The position numbers and the translations under genes were made by a program. The notes beneath the pieces are model-generated. The model had not been told where the DNA came from. It saw only the letters and a program-made list of their open reading frames with translations, and did no database searches. A stretch of DNA of 64,000 bases from Clostridium sp. UBA699 (GTDB taxonomy: Bacteria; Bacillota; Clostridia; Clostridiales; Clostridiaceae), in assembly GCA_002298915.1 (NCBI GenBank), contig DBML01000029.1, positions 62,001-126,000 of the forward strand, read 5' to 3'. Shown in pieces: positions 55,581 through 64,000 of this stretch. Within the stretch, counting starts at the first letter, position 1. Each line of letters opens with the position of its first letter.

Positions 55581-56461
55581 AGCTTCTTACCGCCCCTGTG
55601 GATGTCCTCGCTTATGTCCCTGTGTTCGATGTTAACCCTGAGCCCGGCATCCCTAAGCTTCTCGAATATGGCGTTCGCTATGGCGACCGACCTGTGCCTT
55701 CCGCCTGTGCAGCCTATGGACACTATCAGCTGCCTCTTGCCTTCTGCGATGAAGCTCGGTATGAGGAAGTCCAGCATGTCGGAAAGCTTTGCCACGAACT
55801 CCTGCGTGACATTGTGCCCCATTACGTATTCCTTAACGCTTGCGTCGTTTCCCGACTGCTCCTTGAGCTCCGGGATGTAGAAAGGGTTAGGAAGGAACCT
55901 TACGTCGAAGACCAGGTCCGAATCCACCGGAATGCCGTATTTGAACCCGAAGGAAAGCACCGTTACGGCGAATTCGCTTTCCACCCTGCCCTCCTCCGAG
56001 TATATCTTGAATATCTCGTCCTTCAGCTCCCTTGACTTGAGCCTGGAGGTGTCTATGACGTGGTCGGCCCTCTGCCTGACCTCCCTCAGGAGGTTCCTCT
56101 CCTTTTGGATCCCGTTGATGACCCTGCCGTCCGGCGAGAGCGGGTGCTTCCTCCTGCTCTCCTTGTACCTCTTGACGAGGACCTCGTCGCTTGCCTCAAG
56201 GTAGAGGATCTCGTACTGGTACCCGTGCTCCTTGAGGTAAACGAGGCTCTCGAACAGGTCCCCGAAGAACTCGCCTCCCCTTATGTCAATGACCAGCGCG
56301 ATCCTGTCTATCTTGCCGTCCGTCTTGAAACAGGCCTCGGCGAATTTGGGAATCAGGGTCGGCGGCATGTTGTCTATGCAGAAATAACCTATATCCTCCA
56401 GGCATCTTATTGCCTCTGTTTTGCCAGCTCCGGACAGTCCGGTTACTATTAAAAATCTCAT
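55577..56461 (-). CDS. rapZ: RapZ/YvcJ-family nucleotide-binding protein
   Basis: 294 residues. Walker A VTGLSGAGKTEAIRCLED, FCIDNMPPTLIPK, and the C-terminal RNA/metabolite part with SIGCTGGRHRSVAIANAI. RapZ homologues link amino-sugar levels to gene control; in Firmicutes they act with YvcK. AGGAGG site upstream; TATAAT at 56522-56527 (minus) may be its -10 box. Confidence 0.93.
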   Translation of the reverse strand: MRFLIVTGLSGAGKTEAIRCLEDIGYFCIDNMPPTLIPKFAEACFKTDGKIDRIALVIDIRGGEFFGDLFESLVYLKEHGYQYEILYLEASDEVLVKRYKESRRKHPLSPDGRVINGIQKERNLLREVRQRADHVIDTSRLKSRELKDEIFKIYSEEGRVESEFAVTVLSFGFKYGIPVDSDLVFDVRFLPNPFYIPELKEQSGNDASVKEYVMGHNVTQEFVAKLSDMLDFLIPSFIAEGKRQLIVSIGCTGGRHRSVAIANAIFEKLRDAGLRVNIEHRDISEDIHRGGKKL

Positions 56462-56551
56462 ATATACCTCCTGTATGATGTTTCTGTATCAGTGTTCGTA
56501 ATAGTACAGTTATCAAACTTCATTATAACACAAAACGCAGTGCTGTAATAT

Positions 56552-56585
56552 AAAAAATGGAGAATTAAGCCCAGCCTAATTCCCC
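56552..56585 (-). terminator. Terminator after murB
   Basis: Minus-strand GGGGAATTAGGC pairs with GCTTAATTCTCC (56559-56570 and 56574-56585, one G-U pair and one bulge), followed by TTTTTT. Confidence 0.75.
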
Positions 56586-56597
56586 ATCCTATACCAT

Positions 56598-57518
56598 TTA
56601 CTTCTTGTCTTCGCCTATGATCCTGACCTCTGTGTGGAGCTCAACCCCGTAGGCTTCCTTGACCTGCCTCTGCACAAGAGATATGAGGTCGAGTATGTCC
56701 TTTGCGCTGGCTTCCTTCTTGTTTATTATGAAGCCCGAATGCTTTATTGAAACCTCCGCACCGCCAACGCTTAGCCCCTTGAGGCCTGTGTCCTCGATGA
56801 GCTTGGCTGCGAAGTGGCCTTCAGGCCTCTTGAAGGTGCTGCCTGCCGAAGGGAACTCCAGGGGCTGCCTTTCGCTCCTCCTCCTGTTGAGGTCCTCTAT
56901 CCTGCTGCCTATCTTCTCCTTCTCGCCCTTCTGCAGTTTGAAAACCGCCTCGACGACCGTGTAGCCGTGCTTAAGCACCGCGCTTGTCCTGTAGCCCAGT
57001 TCAAGATCGTCCTTGCTTAGCTTCATGACCCTTCCCTTGCTGTCTATGCAGACCGCGCTCTCGATGACGTTCGATATTTCTCCGTTGTACGCTCCGGCGT
57101 TCATCGCGACAGCTCCGCCCACGCTTCCCGGGATTCCGCAGGCGAACTCAAGCCCTGCCAGCTCTTCAGCCATCGCTGCCTTGCAGAGCTCCGAGAGCTT
57201 CACGCCGCTCTCGGCAGTTATCCTGTCTCCGTCTATGCTTATCTTGTCCATCCTGCTCAGCTTGACTACTACCCCGCGCACGCCTCCGTCCCTTACCAGA
57301 AGGTTGGATCCGTTCCCGATTATTATGCAGGGCACATTGTGCTCGCTGCATACCTTCACAAGCTTGACAACATCCTCCGTCCCCTCTGGGGTTACGAGGA
57401 TGTCTGCGGGACCTCCCACCTTGAACGAAGTGTGGTTTTTCATCGGCTCATCTATATAAATTTTATCTGATTCGAAAAGATCGCTGAGTACTTTGCTGAA
57501 GTCAGTGTAAAGATTCAT
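56598..57518 (-). CDS. murB: UDP-N-acetylenolpyruvoylglucosamine reductase
   Basis: 306 residues from the ATG at 57518 (AAGGAG site; the open frame starts at 57557). FAD-binding motifs CIIIGNGSNLLVRDGG and ACGIPGSVGGAVAMNAGAYNG; catalytic Ser in SAGSTFKRPEG. Second step of peptidoglycan precursor synthesis. Has its own promoter (57561-57589) and terminator, so it is an independent unit between uvrC and rapZ. Confidence 0.94.
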   Translation of the reverse strand: MNLYTDFSKVLSDLFESDKIYIDEPMKNHTSFKVGGPADILVTPEGTEDVVKLVKVCSEHNVPCIIIGNGSNLLVRDGGVRGVVVKLSRMDKISIDGDRITAESGVKLSELCKAAMAEELAGLEFACGIPGSVGGAVAMNAGAYNGEISNVIESAVCIDSKGRVMKLSKDDLELGYRTSAVLKHGYTVVEAVFKLQKGEKEKIGSRIEDLNRRRSERQPLEFPSAGSTFKRPEGHFAAKLIEDTGLKGLSVGGAEVSIKHSGFIINKKEASAKDILDLISLVQRQVKEAYGVELHTEVRIIGEDKK

Positions 57519-57560
57519 CCTATTTCTCCTTGAACATTTAATAATTCTGTAACACATTAT

Positions 57561-57589
57561 AGTATAATGTAACGTATGTGCATTATCAA
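57561..57589 (-). promoter_or_regulatory. murB promoter
   Basis: Minus strand TTGATA (57584-57589), 17-base spacer, TATACT (57561-57566), in the 74-base gap after uvrC. Confidence 0.65.
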
Positions 57590-57592
57590 GTG

Positions 57593-59464
57593 TTATGTCT
57601 TCTGATTATCGCTGAAATATCGCCTTATGCTCTCCGCTGCCCTGCTGTCTATGGAAGGAGTCTCGAGGAGCTCCTCGTAGGTTGCCTTCCTTATGTTTTC
57701 TATGCTCTCGAACCTCTTCAAAAGCTCTTTCCTTCTTGTGCTCCCGACGTTCGGTATCTCCTCAAGCACAGAGTGCAGGACCCTTTTGTTCCTCAGGCTC
57801 CTGTGGTAGGTTATTGCAAACCTGTGCACCTCGTCCTGTATCCTTGTTATGAGCTTCATCGCCTCTGAGCCCTGCTTAAACGCAAGCTCTTCGTTTCCGC
57901 ATATCAGCCCCCTGGTCCTGTGCCTTTCGTCCTTAACCATGCCGCAGACCGGTATGTCTATCCCAAGGCTTGCCAGAACCTCGAGGGCGATGTTCACCTG
58001 GCCCTTGCCTCCGTCCATGAGTATGAGGTCAGGGAACGAGCTGAACTTGCCTGCCGCGAGGGATATCCTGCTTTCAGAGATTAACTTCGTCTCCTCCAGC
58101 CCCCTGCTGAACCTTCGCATGAGGATCTCCCTCATGCTGTCGTAGTCGTTGGCCCCCTTCACGGATTTTATCTTGAAGCGCCTGTAGTCGCTGCTTTTGG
58201 CCTTGCCTCCCTCGAACACCACCATGGTGCCTACCGAGTCGACACCCTGGATGTTCGAGATGTCGAAGGCTTCGATCCTGGCCGGCAAAGACTCCATGCC
58301 AATCGCGTCACGCAGCTCCTCAAGGGCTTCCCGGTGCCTCTGCTTGTCAGTAACCAGCTTCAGCTTGAAATGCTCAAGAGTCATCTGGGCGTTACGGGAC
58401 ACCATGTCGAGGATGTTCTTCTTGTCTCCCCTGACAGGCGTCTTTATGCTGACCTTAGAGCCCCTCTTCATGGAGAGCCACTCTTCAAGCAGCTCGCGGT
58501 CCAAAGTGCCCGCGACGTTTATAACCTTGGGCACGAAGGCGGTGCCTCCGTAGAACTCCCTCAGGAAATTAGCAACAAGCTCTTCCTTCCCGACGCCTTC
58601 CGTATCCTCAAGGATGAAATGCTCCCTTCCGGTTATCTTGCCGTCCCTGAGGAAGAACACCTGCGCCGAGCTGTCCTTGCCGTCGCTGTATATGTCAATG
58701 TAGTCCTCGTTTTCAAATTTGCCTGTGATTATCTTCTGCTTTTCAGTTATCTTCCTTACGGCAGCAATCTTGTCCCTCTGGACAGCCGCCTTCTCGAACT
58801 CGAGCTTCTCCGAGGCATCCTCCATCTGGGACTGCAGCTCCTTGAGGATCTCCCTGTCCCTGCCGTTAAGAAGATCGACTATGCTGGAGATCACCACCAT
58901 GTACTCCGCCCGGCTCACCATGCCAGCGCAGGGAGCCTTGCAGAGCCCGATGTGGTAGTTGAGGCAGGGCCTCGACTTTTCCCCGGCTTCCCTTATCGTC
59001 TTCCTGCAGGTCCTGACAGGGAATATCTTCTTTATGAGCTCCATGGTCTCATGGACCGCGGACACGTCAGGGTACGGCCCGAAATACTTCGCGCCGTCCT
59101 TCGAAAGCACCCTCGTCACGAACACCCTGGGGAATTCCTCGTTCAAGGTGATCTTGACGAAGGGGTAATGCTTGTCATCCTTCAGTATTATGTTGTACCT
59201 CGGCCTGTACTTCTTTATCAGGTTGCACTCCAGGATAAGGGCCTCGACCTCCGAGTCCGTGACGATGTACTCGAACTCGCTGATGTTCTGGACCATCGCC
59301 CTGACCTTTTCGGAATGGTTCCTGGAGTTCTGGAAGTACTGCTTGACCCTGTTCTTAAGCGCCTTGGCCTTGCCGACGTATATAACCTCGCCGGTGGCGT
59401 TCTTCATTATATAGACACCCGGCTTGTCCGGGAGCATTTTCAGCTGGTATTCGAAATCAAACAC
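57593..59464 (-). CDS. uvrC: Excinuclease ABC subunit C
   Basis: 623 residues. GIY-YIG nuclease domain at the start (GVYIMKNATGEVIYVGKAK), UVR segment (about 200-235), RNase H-like second nuclease (IEAFDISNIQGVDSVGTMVVF) and a C-terminal helix-hairpin-helix (IPNVGSTRRKELLKRF). Makes both incisions in nucleotide excision repair. Confidence 0.95.
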   Translation of the reverse strand: MFDFEYQLKMLPDKPGVYIMKNATGEVIYVGKAKALKNRVKQYFQNSRNHSEKVRAMVQNISEFEYIVTDSEVEALILECNLIKKYRPRYNIILKDDKHYPFVKITLNEEFPRVFVTRVLSKDGAKYFGPYPDVSAVHETMELIKKIFPVRTCRKTIREAGEKSRPCLNYHIGLCKAPCAGMVSRAEYMVVISSIVDLLNGRDREILKELQSQMEDASEKLEFEKAAVQRDKIAAVRKITEKQKIITGKFENEDYIDIYSDGKDSSAQVFFLRDGKITGREHFILEDTEGVGKEELVANFLREFYGGTAFVPKVINVAGTLDRELLEEWLSMKRGSKVSIKTPVRGDKKNILDMVSRNAQMTLEHFKLKLVTDKQRHREALEELRDAIGMESLPARIEAFDISNIQGVDSVGTMVVFEGGKAKSSDYRRFKIKSVKGANDYDSMREILMRRFSRGLEETKLISESRISLAAGKFSSFPDLILMDGGKGQVNIALEVLASLGIDIPVCGMVKDERHRTRGLICGNEELAFKQGSEAMKLITRIQDEVHRFAITYHRSLRNKRVLHSVLEEIPNVGSTRRKELLKRFESIENIRKATYEELLETPSIDSRAAESIRRYFSDNQKT

Positions 59465-59488
59465 AAAACCACTCCTGTTTATGTGATG

Positions 59489-60094
59489 CTAGTTGAACAT
59501 GGCGGGGAACTTGATCACCGCAAGGACGAGCCCGGCCGCGATTATTACGTTCTCCAGGAAAGCGCCGAGCCTGGAGTTCGTTTTGAAGGTGATGGGGAAT
59601 TTTGCTTTCTTCTTGCTGAACGGATAAAGCAGCGGGATCCCTCTGCTCGTCATCATGTCGCATGCCAGGTGTGTGCCGTAGCCTATCATGAAATAGTAAA
59701 CAAGGTGCGTCATATTGTAGGAAATGCCTATGTAGCCGATTATGAAGCTGAACATCAGCATGCCTGCCGCGCTGTGCGTGAGCCCCTCCCTGTGGGTTGA
59801 TACCGCTATGAGCATGACAGCCACAGCCAGCGCCTTAAGAACGTACGAGCCTCCTTGGAGGTAGTCGTACCATAGTATTATCACCCCTGCGCAGAAGTAC
59901 ACGAAAACCTTCGTCAGCTTGTTGTCGAAGGGGAGCAGGTACCTGTTTATGACGCTTTTCGGGTGGTCTATATCGGGCAGGAGGGAGCCTATGAGCACTA
60001 TAACGAGGCCCAGGTAATCGAATTTACCGGGCAGCTTGTCCGCAAGGCATATCAAAGCTATCATCCCTATTCCTGCATGAGTTTTTCCCTTCAT
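59489..60094 (-). CDS. YdjM-like membrane-bound metal-dependent hydrolase
   Basis: 201 residues. MKGKTHAGIGM at the start, GSLLPDIDHPKS, STHREGLTHS and GYGTHLACDMMTSRGIPLLYP carry the conserved His/Asp pattern of the YdjM/LexA-regulated family; four to five membrane helices. Biochemical role unknown. Lies between the YhaM-like gene and uvrC, which may hint at DNA damage response. Confidence 0.85.
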   Translation of the reverse strand: MKGKTHAGIGMIALICLADKLPGKFDYLGLVIVLIGSLLPDIDHPKSVINRYLLPFDNKLTKVFVYFCAGVIILWYDYLQGGSYVLKALAVAVMLIAVSTHREGLTHSAAGMLMFSFIIGYIGISYNMTHLVYYFMIGYGTHLACDMMTSRGIPLLYPFSKKKAKFPITFKTNSRLGAFLENVIIAAGLVLAVIKFPAMFN

Positions 60095-60109
60095 AGGATC
60101 TGTACCTGC

Positions 60110-61006
60110 CTAAATCTTATTTTCAACAGCGTTCACGATCTGGCTGTCGATGAGGTCCGCCTGGTTAAGGAGGATGTCCTCTATGCTCTTTGTCGGGTAG
60201 TTGCCGAACTCCCCGTGGTGACACAGTATGGAGTAGCATATGTCGTCAAGCTCGTCCTCGGTCAGCACTCCGCCGCACTCGCTGTTTATCTCCCTTACGT
60301 AGGCCGCGCCCAGCACCAGGTGGTCCATCCTTATGCACTTCCTCCTGATTGCGGTGTCGTACTCGTACTCCTCTGTCTTCATCAGGTCGTGCAGGATAGA
60401 CTTCAGCATGAGCCTGTCCCTGTTTATTACCTGGCCCGCGTCCATGTAGAAAGGGCTTGCGATGTAATTCGAAAGCAGCGACTCCATCGTCTTCATGACG
60501 CCTATGGTGTGTATGAATAGCCCGCCCCTCTTGTTCCCGTGGAACTTCTCCGCTGCTACGCAGTTGCAGAAGGCATCCCACCTCTCCCTGCTGTATCCGA
60601 AAGCGCCTGTTGCTGCTGTGGCGATCTTCCTGTACTTGTCCTCAAGGGATTCCACCACAGAATTGAAGTACTCCACCAGCCCTGACGGGATCTCGTAGGT
60701 CGGGACGAAGTCGGAGGCGCAGAACTCAGGGCCGGCCGGCTTCACAGATGGGTTTTTTATCTGTATGGCTCCGTTGAAGGAGCCGGCAGTTCCCTTAACG
60801 TGCAGTATCGGGTTCTGCTCGACTATCTCCCTGAATCGGTCAAGGTTGTCCCATATCGGGAAGGATATGCTCCCGGTCCTGTCCTGTATAATCACTATGA
60901 GGAAGGGGTTGCCGTCCTTTTTCTGCCCTGTCCTGAGATCGCTCACAAGTCCGGTGAAGTCAATCTGGTCCCCGTTGTTCAGCTTTGAAATATCATCAAT
61001 ATACAT
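60110..61006 (-). CDS. YhaM-like OB-HD 3'-5' exoribonuclease
   Basis: 298 residues. N-terminal OB fold (QIDFTGLVSDLRTGQKKDG, IIQDRTGSISFPIWDNL) and an HD domain (RGGLFIHTIGVMKTMESL, LKSILHDLMKTEEYEYD, CHHGEFGNYPTKS). Same order as Bacillus YhaM, which trims RNA and ssDNA from the 3' end. Confidence 0.83.
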   Translation of the reverse strand: MYIDDISKLNNGDQIDFTGLVSDLRTGQKKDGNPFLIVIIQDRTGSISFPIWDNLDRFREIVEQNPILHVKGTAGSFNGAIQIKNPSVKPAGPEFCASDFVPTYEIPSGLVEYFNSVVESLEDKYRKIATAATGAFGYSRERWDAFCNCVAAEKFHGNKRGGLFIHTIGVMKTMESLLSNYIASPFYMDAGQVINRDRLMLKSILHDLMKTEEYEYDTAIRRKCIRMDHLVLGAAYVREINSECGGVLTEDELDDICYSILCHHGEFGNYPTKSIEDILLNQADLIDSQIVNAVENKI

Positions 61007-61023
61007 AATATGTTCAGGCCTCC

Positions 61024-62442
61024 TTATTTGCTCAGTGCAGCCTGCATAACCTGCGCTGCTATCTTTGCGGCATTGCTTCCGCCGGTTCCGCCGTTCTCGA
61101 CGATCACTGCCACAGCCACCTGTGGGTTGCCGTAAGGAGCGAAGCCTATGAACCAGGAATGAGGCTCCGAGCCCTCCTGGTTGTCCGCCGTGCCTGTCTT
61201 ACCGCATACCTCGATGCCCGGCAGAGCTGCGTTCGTCCCTGTGCCGTCTGTAACGACTGCACGCATGAAGTCCTTCAGCGTCGACGCAGTGCCAGGAGAG
61301 ATGACCTGCCTAATCTGCTGAGGCTTGATGGTCTTAAGCGTGTCTCCGCTGCTGCTGAGAACGCTGCTGACGATGTACGGCCTCATCATTACTCCGTTGT
61401 TTGCAACCGTGCTGGCCACGAGAGCCATCTCCATCGGCGTCGCAAGCACTTCGGCCTGCCCTATGGCGCTCTGGGCTATGTTCCCCTTCTCGAACAGGTT
61501 GTAGGAAGGGAACTGGCTGTTTTCAATTGTAACGCCGTCAGCAGGAGTGTCCGCGTTGAAGTTGAACGCTTCCGCTGTTTTCTTCAGCTTGCTGTTGCCC
61601 AGCTCCATACCCAGCGTGCCGAAAACGACGTTGCTGGAGTGCATGAACGCCTGCTCGAAGGTGAGCGTGCCGAGGACCTCTCCGTTGTAGTTGCTCAGCG
61701 ATTCGCTGTCGTTGAAAACGATCTTTCCGTTGTCCTCGAAGGTCCTGTCCATGATTCCAGAGATATTGTCTATAGCGCTTGCAGCCGTTATGACCTTGAA
61801 TGTGGAGCCGGGAGGATAAAGCCCCGCGGTCGCCCTGTTGATCAGAGGCATGCTCTTGTTCGAGTTTATGCTCTCCCAGTTCTCGTCGAGGCTGTTCGGG
61901 TCGAAGGACGGTTTCGACACCATTGCGAGTATCTCTCCCGTCTGCGGATTAAGCACGACCACGGCCCCCTTGTTGCTGCCCAGAAGGTCGTAAGCCTTCT
62001 TCTGGACGCTGTAATCAAGGGTCGTCTGTATGCTGTTTCCGACCTTGTCCGGGATCTCGCCCCTGTACTTTATGAAGTTCAGTATGTCGTCCTTCACGCT
62101 TGAATAGATCAGCTCGCTGTCGTACTTCCTCTCGAGCCCCGTTATCCCGTATTTTATGTCGACGTAGCCCAGCGCATGCACGAACAGCGCACCGTAGGTG
62201 TATGTCCTGGTCTGCGTGTCCGCATCAACCTTCTCGCTCTCCGTAAGAGCCTTCATGTCCCTGTCGTAGATCGTCCCCCTCAGCACCTCGTTCCTCTGTA
62301 CCCAGAGCCTCTTGTTGCTGGCGTTGTTCACTATCCTAGGTCCCACAAACACCTCGAAGTAAGTCATGTAGGAGATAACCCCTATGAACAGCACGAGAAA
62401 GATTATGAGGACCGTTTTTATGTTCTTCGTAATATCGTTCAT
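61024..62442 (-). CDS. Class B penicillin-binding protein (transpeptidase)
   Basis: 472 residues. N-terminal membrane helix (TVLIIFLVLFIGVISYMTYF), a short dimerisation domain (LRGTIYDRDMKAL), then the transpeptidase with PPGSTFKVITA (active-site Ser-x-x-Lys), HSSNV and CGKTGTADN. Short class B type as found next to FtsW/RodA and FHA genes in Clostridia and Actinobacteria (PbpA-like). Works with the glycosyltransferase encoded 1 base upstream. Confidence 0.9.
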   Translation of the reverse strand: MNDITKNIKTVLIIFLVLFIGVISYMTYFEVFVGPRIVNNASNKRLWVQRNEVLRGTIYDRDMKALTESEKVDADTQTRTYTYGALFVHALGYVDIKYGITGLERKYDSELIYSSVKDDILNFIKYRGEIPDKVGNSIQTTLDYSVQKKAYDLLGSNKGAVVVLNPQTGEILAMVSKPSFDPNSLDENWESINSNKSMPLINRATAGLYPPGSTFKVITAASAIDNISGIMDRTFEDNGKIVFNDSESLSNYNGEVLGTLTFEQAFMHSSNVVFGTLGMELGNSKLKKTAEAFNFNADTPADGVTIENSQFPSYNLFEKGNIAQSAIGQAEVLATPMEMALVASTVANNGVMMRPYIVSSVLSSSGDTLKTIKPQQIRQVISPGTASTLKDFMRAVVTDGTGTNAALPGIEVCGKTGTADNQEGSEPHSWFIGFAPYGNPQVAVAVIVENGGTGGSNAAKIAAQVMQAALSK

Positions 62443-62443
62443 G

Positions 62444-63667
62444 TTATCTGCGCCCCTCCTCTGAAATCTTCTGGATTATTCCAAGAGCAAGGAACGTTAT
62501 CAGCATTGATGTTCCGCCGTAGCTGACAAGCGGCATAGTTATTCCCGTGAGAGGTATCATGTTTATGACGCCGCCGACGATTACTATAACCTGGCTCGCT
62601 ATCATGGAGCTGAATCCCACCGCTAGAAGCCTCGAGAAGTTGTCCTCAGCGTATATGGCCGCCCTCATGCACCTGTAGAAGAGCAGGAAGTAGATTATTA
62701 TGAGAGCGAAGCCCGTGAGCACACCGAGCTCCTCGCAGATCGCAGCGAATATGAAGTCGCTGGTGTTGATGGGCACGTATTCGGGGTGCCCAAGCCCCAG
62801 GCCTGTCCCTGTCAGTCCTCCGCTGGCTATGGAGAACATGGACTGCACCACCTGGTAGCTCTGGTTGTTCGCGTACGGCCATGGGTTGCGCCATATCATT
62901 ACCCTCAGCTTAACATGGTCGAAGAGCAGGTAGCTGATAAACGCTCCTGCTCCAAAAAGTCCGAAGCATGTCAGCACATACTTCATCTTCGACGTGGCAA
63001 TATACAGCATCGTCACAGAGATGCCGAAGAATATGAGCGCCGAACCAAGGTCCTTCTGGAGCACCATGAACCCGAGGCTTACCATAACAACGGCCGCCGG
63101 CTCTATCAGCTCCCTGAAGCTGTTCCTGTAGTCCTTGAGCGCGGAGGCAAGGTATGCAACAAAAAACAGCTTCCCGAATTCGGAAGGCTGGAAGCTGAAG
63201 CCCCCTATTACGACCCAGTTCTTAGACCCGTTGATCTCTGTGCCTATGATCATCGCCATACCCATGAAAAGGAGCGTGCCGGCAAGGAAGAGGTATCTCA
63301 GGTTTCTGAACCTTTTCAGGTCCGGAAGTATAACAACGGTTAGTATGAAGCCGGTTACGCTCACGGCAAACCAGATGATCTGCTTGATAGAGGACAATGT
63401 GTTAAGCCTGTATATCATAACTATGCCTATGACCGAGAGGACGCTTGCAAATATGAATATGTGCTTGTCCCCCTCGGGGAAATACTTCCTTATGACGAAA
63501 TATGAAAATATTATCATGACGCAGGTCACCGCGCCCATGATAAGAGCCTGGGCATCCAGCGGCTTCTTGATCAGCGTTAGATTAAGGAAACATACGATGC
63601 ACAGCAGATAAATGTATTTAAGAAGCTTTTTTTCATCTCTGTCTGCTCCCAATGATTTCACCACCAA
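62444..63667 (-). CDS. FtsW/RodA/SpoVE-family glycosyltransferase
   Basis: 407 residues, about ten membrane helices. Family signatures GFSFQPSEFGKLFFVAYLA, LVLQKDLGSALIFFG-like segment and the end MPLVSYGGTSML. SEDS proteins polymerise peptidoglycan with a class B PBP, here the next gene. Whether it serves division or elongation cannot be told from sequence alone. Confidence 0.92.
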   Translation of the reverse strand: MVVKSLGADRDEKKLLKYIYLLCIVCFLNLTLIKKPLDAQALIMGAVTCVMIIFSYFVIRKYFPEGDKHIFIFASVLSVIGIVMIYRLNTLSSIKQIIWFAVSVTGFILTVVILPDLKRFRNLRYLFLAGTLLFMGMAMIIGTEINGSKNWVVIGGFSFQPSEFGKLFFVAYLASALKDYRNSFRELIEPAAVVMVSLGFMVLQKDLGSALIFFGISVTMLYIATSKMKYVLTCFGLFGAGAFISYLLFDHVKLRVMIWRNPWPYANNQSYQVVQSMFSIASGGLTGTGLGLGHPEYVPINTSDFIFAAICEELGVLTGFALIIIYFLLFYRCMRAAIYAEDNFSRLLAVGFSSMIASQVIVIVGGVINMIPLTGITMPLVSYGGTSMLITFLALGIIQKISEEGRR

Positions 63668-63670
63668 TAA

Positions 63671-64000
63671 TTAAATAAATCTGAACGAAACGCTCCCTAT
63701 GGAAATCTCGTCGCCTGATGCGAGAAAAGCCTTGCCTAGAAGCCTCTCCCCGTTGAGTATTGTTCCGTTTGTGCTCTCAAGGTCCTCAAGTATGCATTCC
63801 TCATCCTTCATGAATATCCTCGCATGGTAGCTGGATGCATAGGGGTCGTTAAGCACGAGCAGGTTGTCCGGCTTCCTTCCAATTGTGAGGACGCCCTTCA
63901 CCGGAATTACCGCGCCTCTCCTGAGGTTCTCGCTGTTTCCCGGATTGAGGATCTCGAGACCGTAAGTCTTTATCTGGCTTTTTCTCTCTTTCCCTCCGCC
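63671..64000 (-). CDS. FHA-domain protein, C-terminal part
   Basis: The open frame continues to the right edge of the window (109 codons visible), so the protein is N-terminally truncated here; a GTG at 63901 is not needed as start. FHA features: LTIGRKPDNLLVLNDPYASSYHA (phosphothreonine-binding Arg and Ser) and LEDLESTNGTILNGERL. FHA proteins at this locus usually work with Ser/Thr kinases that control the SEDS/PBP pair. Confidence 0.88.
   Translation of the reverse strand, partial: GGGKERKSQIKTYGLEILNPGNSENLRRGAVIPVKGVLTIGRKPDNLLVLNDPYASSYHARIFMKDEECILEDLESTNGTILNGERLLGKAFLASGDEISIGSVSFRFI

Overview
The window looks like part of a Clostridia (Firmicutes) chromosome. From about 44 kb to the end it carries a single-strand run of Gram-positive housekeeping genes (rlmD/rumA, pyk with a C-terminal PEP-utiliser domain, pfkA, dnaE, a YtoI-like CBS protein, whiA, yvcK, rapZ, murB, uvrC, a YhaM-like nuclease, a class B penicillin-binding protein, ftsW/rodA and an FHA protein). 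These genes favour AGG for Arg and ATA for Ile despite moderate GC. That would fit the Anaerovoracaceae (Clostridiales Family XIII), but the family is a guess.

Bases 1 to about 37.1 kb are most of an integrative conjugative element (ICE) read almost entirely on the minus strand, with different codon use (ATC, mixed Arg codons). Its far end lies left of the window: a MobP3-type relaxase is cut at base 1, and no integrase or VirD4-type coupling protein is present. Visible modules are a relaxase with a ribbon-helix-helix partner and a repeat-rich non-coding stretch that could be oriT (1-1.1 kb); ParR/ParM-like segregation genes (1.6-2.8 kb); a type IV secretion module of NlpC/P60 hydrolase, VirB4, TrsD-like protein, PrgI, VirB6 and a VirB2-like small protein (3.9-16.4 kb); a nearly complete Tad/Flp pilus module of TadE-like, DUF4320-like and Flp-like prepilins, TadC, TadB, TadA, TadZ, CpaB/RcpC and a prepilin peptidase (18.8-25.8 kb); a 1535-residue SLH-anchored repeat protein (27.7-32.3 kb); and establishment or counter-defence genes (C5 and Dam methylases, ArdA-like, YodL-like, SpoVG-like, two AbrB-like, amidoligase plus gamma-glutamylcyclotransferase). 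An AbiE toxin-antitoxin operon and an unknown plus-strand gene sit in the middle of the secretion genes.

Two patterns stand out in the ICE. Ten or more otherwise unrelated proteins end in the same kind of short tail after an acidic/Gln-rich linker (Gly, then Met/Leu/Pro, then alternating Met/Leu to the stop). In one gene that tail is only recovered by a +1 frame change. Several of these domains are known elsewhere as parts of 'polyvalent' proteins thought to enter the recipient with conjugating DNA, so the tail may be a transport or targeting tag. In addition, about ten terminator-like hairpins punctuate this one-direction gene run, one of them inside the prepilin peptidase reading frame.

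Between the ICE and the core (37.2-44 kb) is an AT-richer accessory region. The two halves of a 5TM-GGDEF diguanylate cyclase lie 5.25 kb apart, each bordered by a copy of a 15-bp direct repeat. Between them is a plus-strand cassette led by a clear NiCo (czcD-type) riboswitch with a terminator: a P-type cation ATPase, a DUF4405-like membrane protein, a double zinc-ribbon protein, a Ser/Thr kinase-like protein and a TVP38/DedA-like membrane protein.
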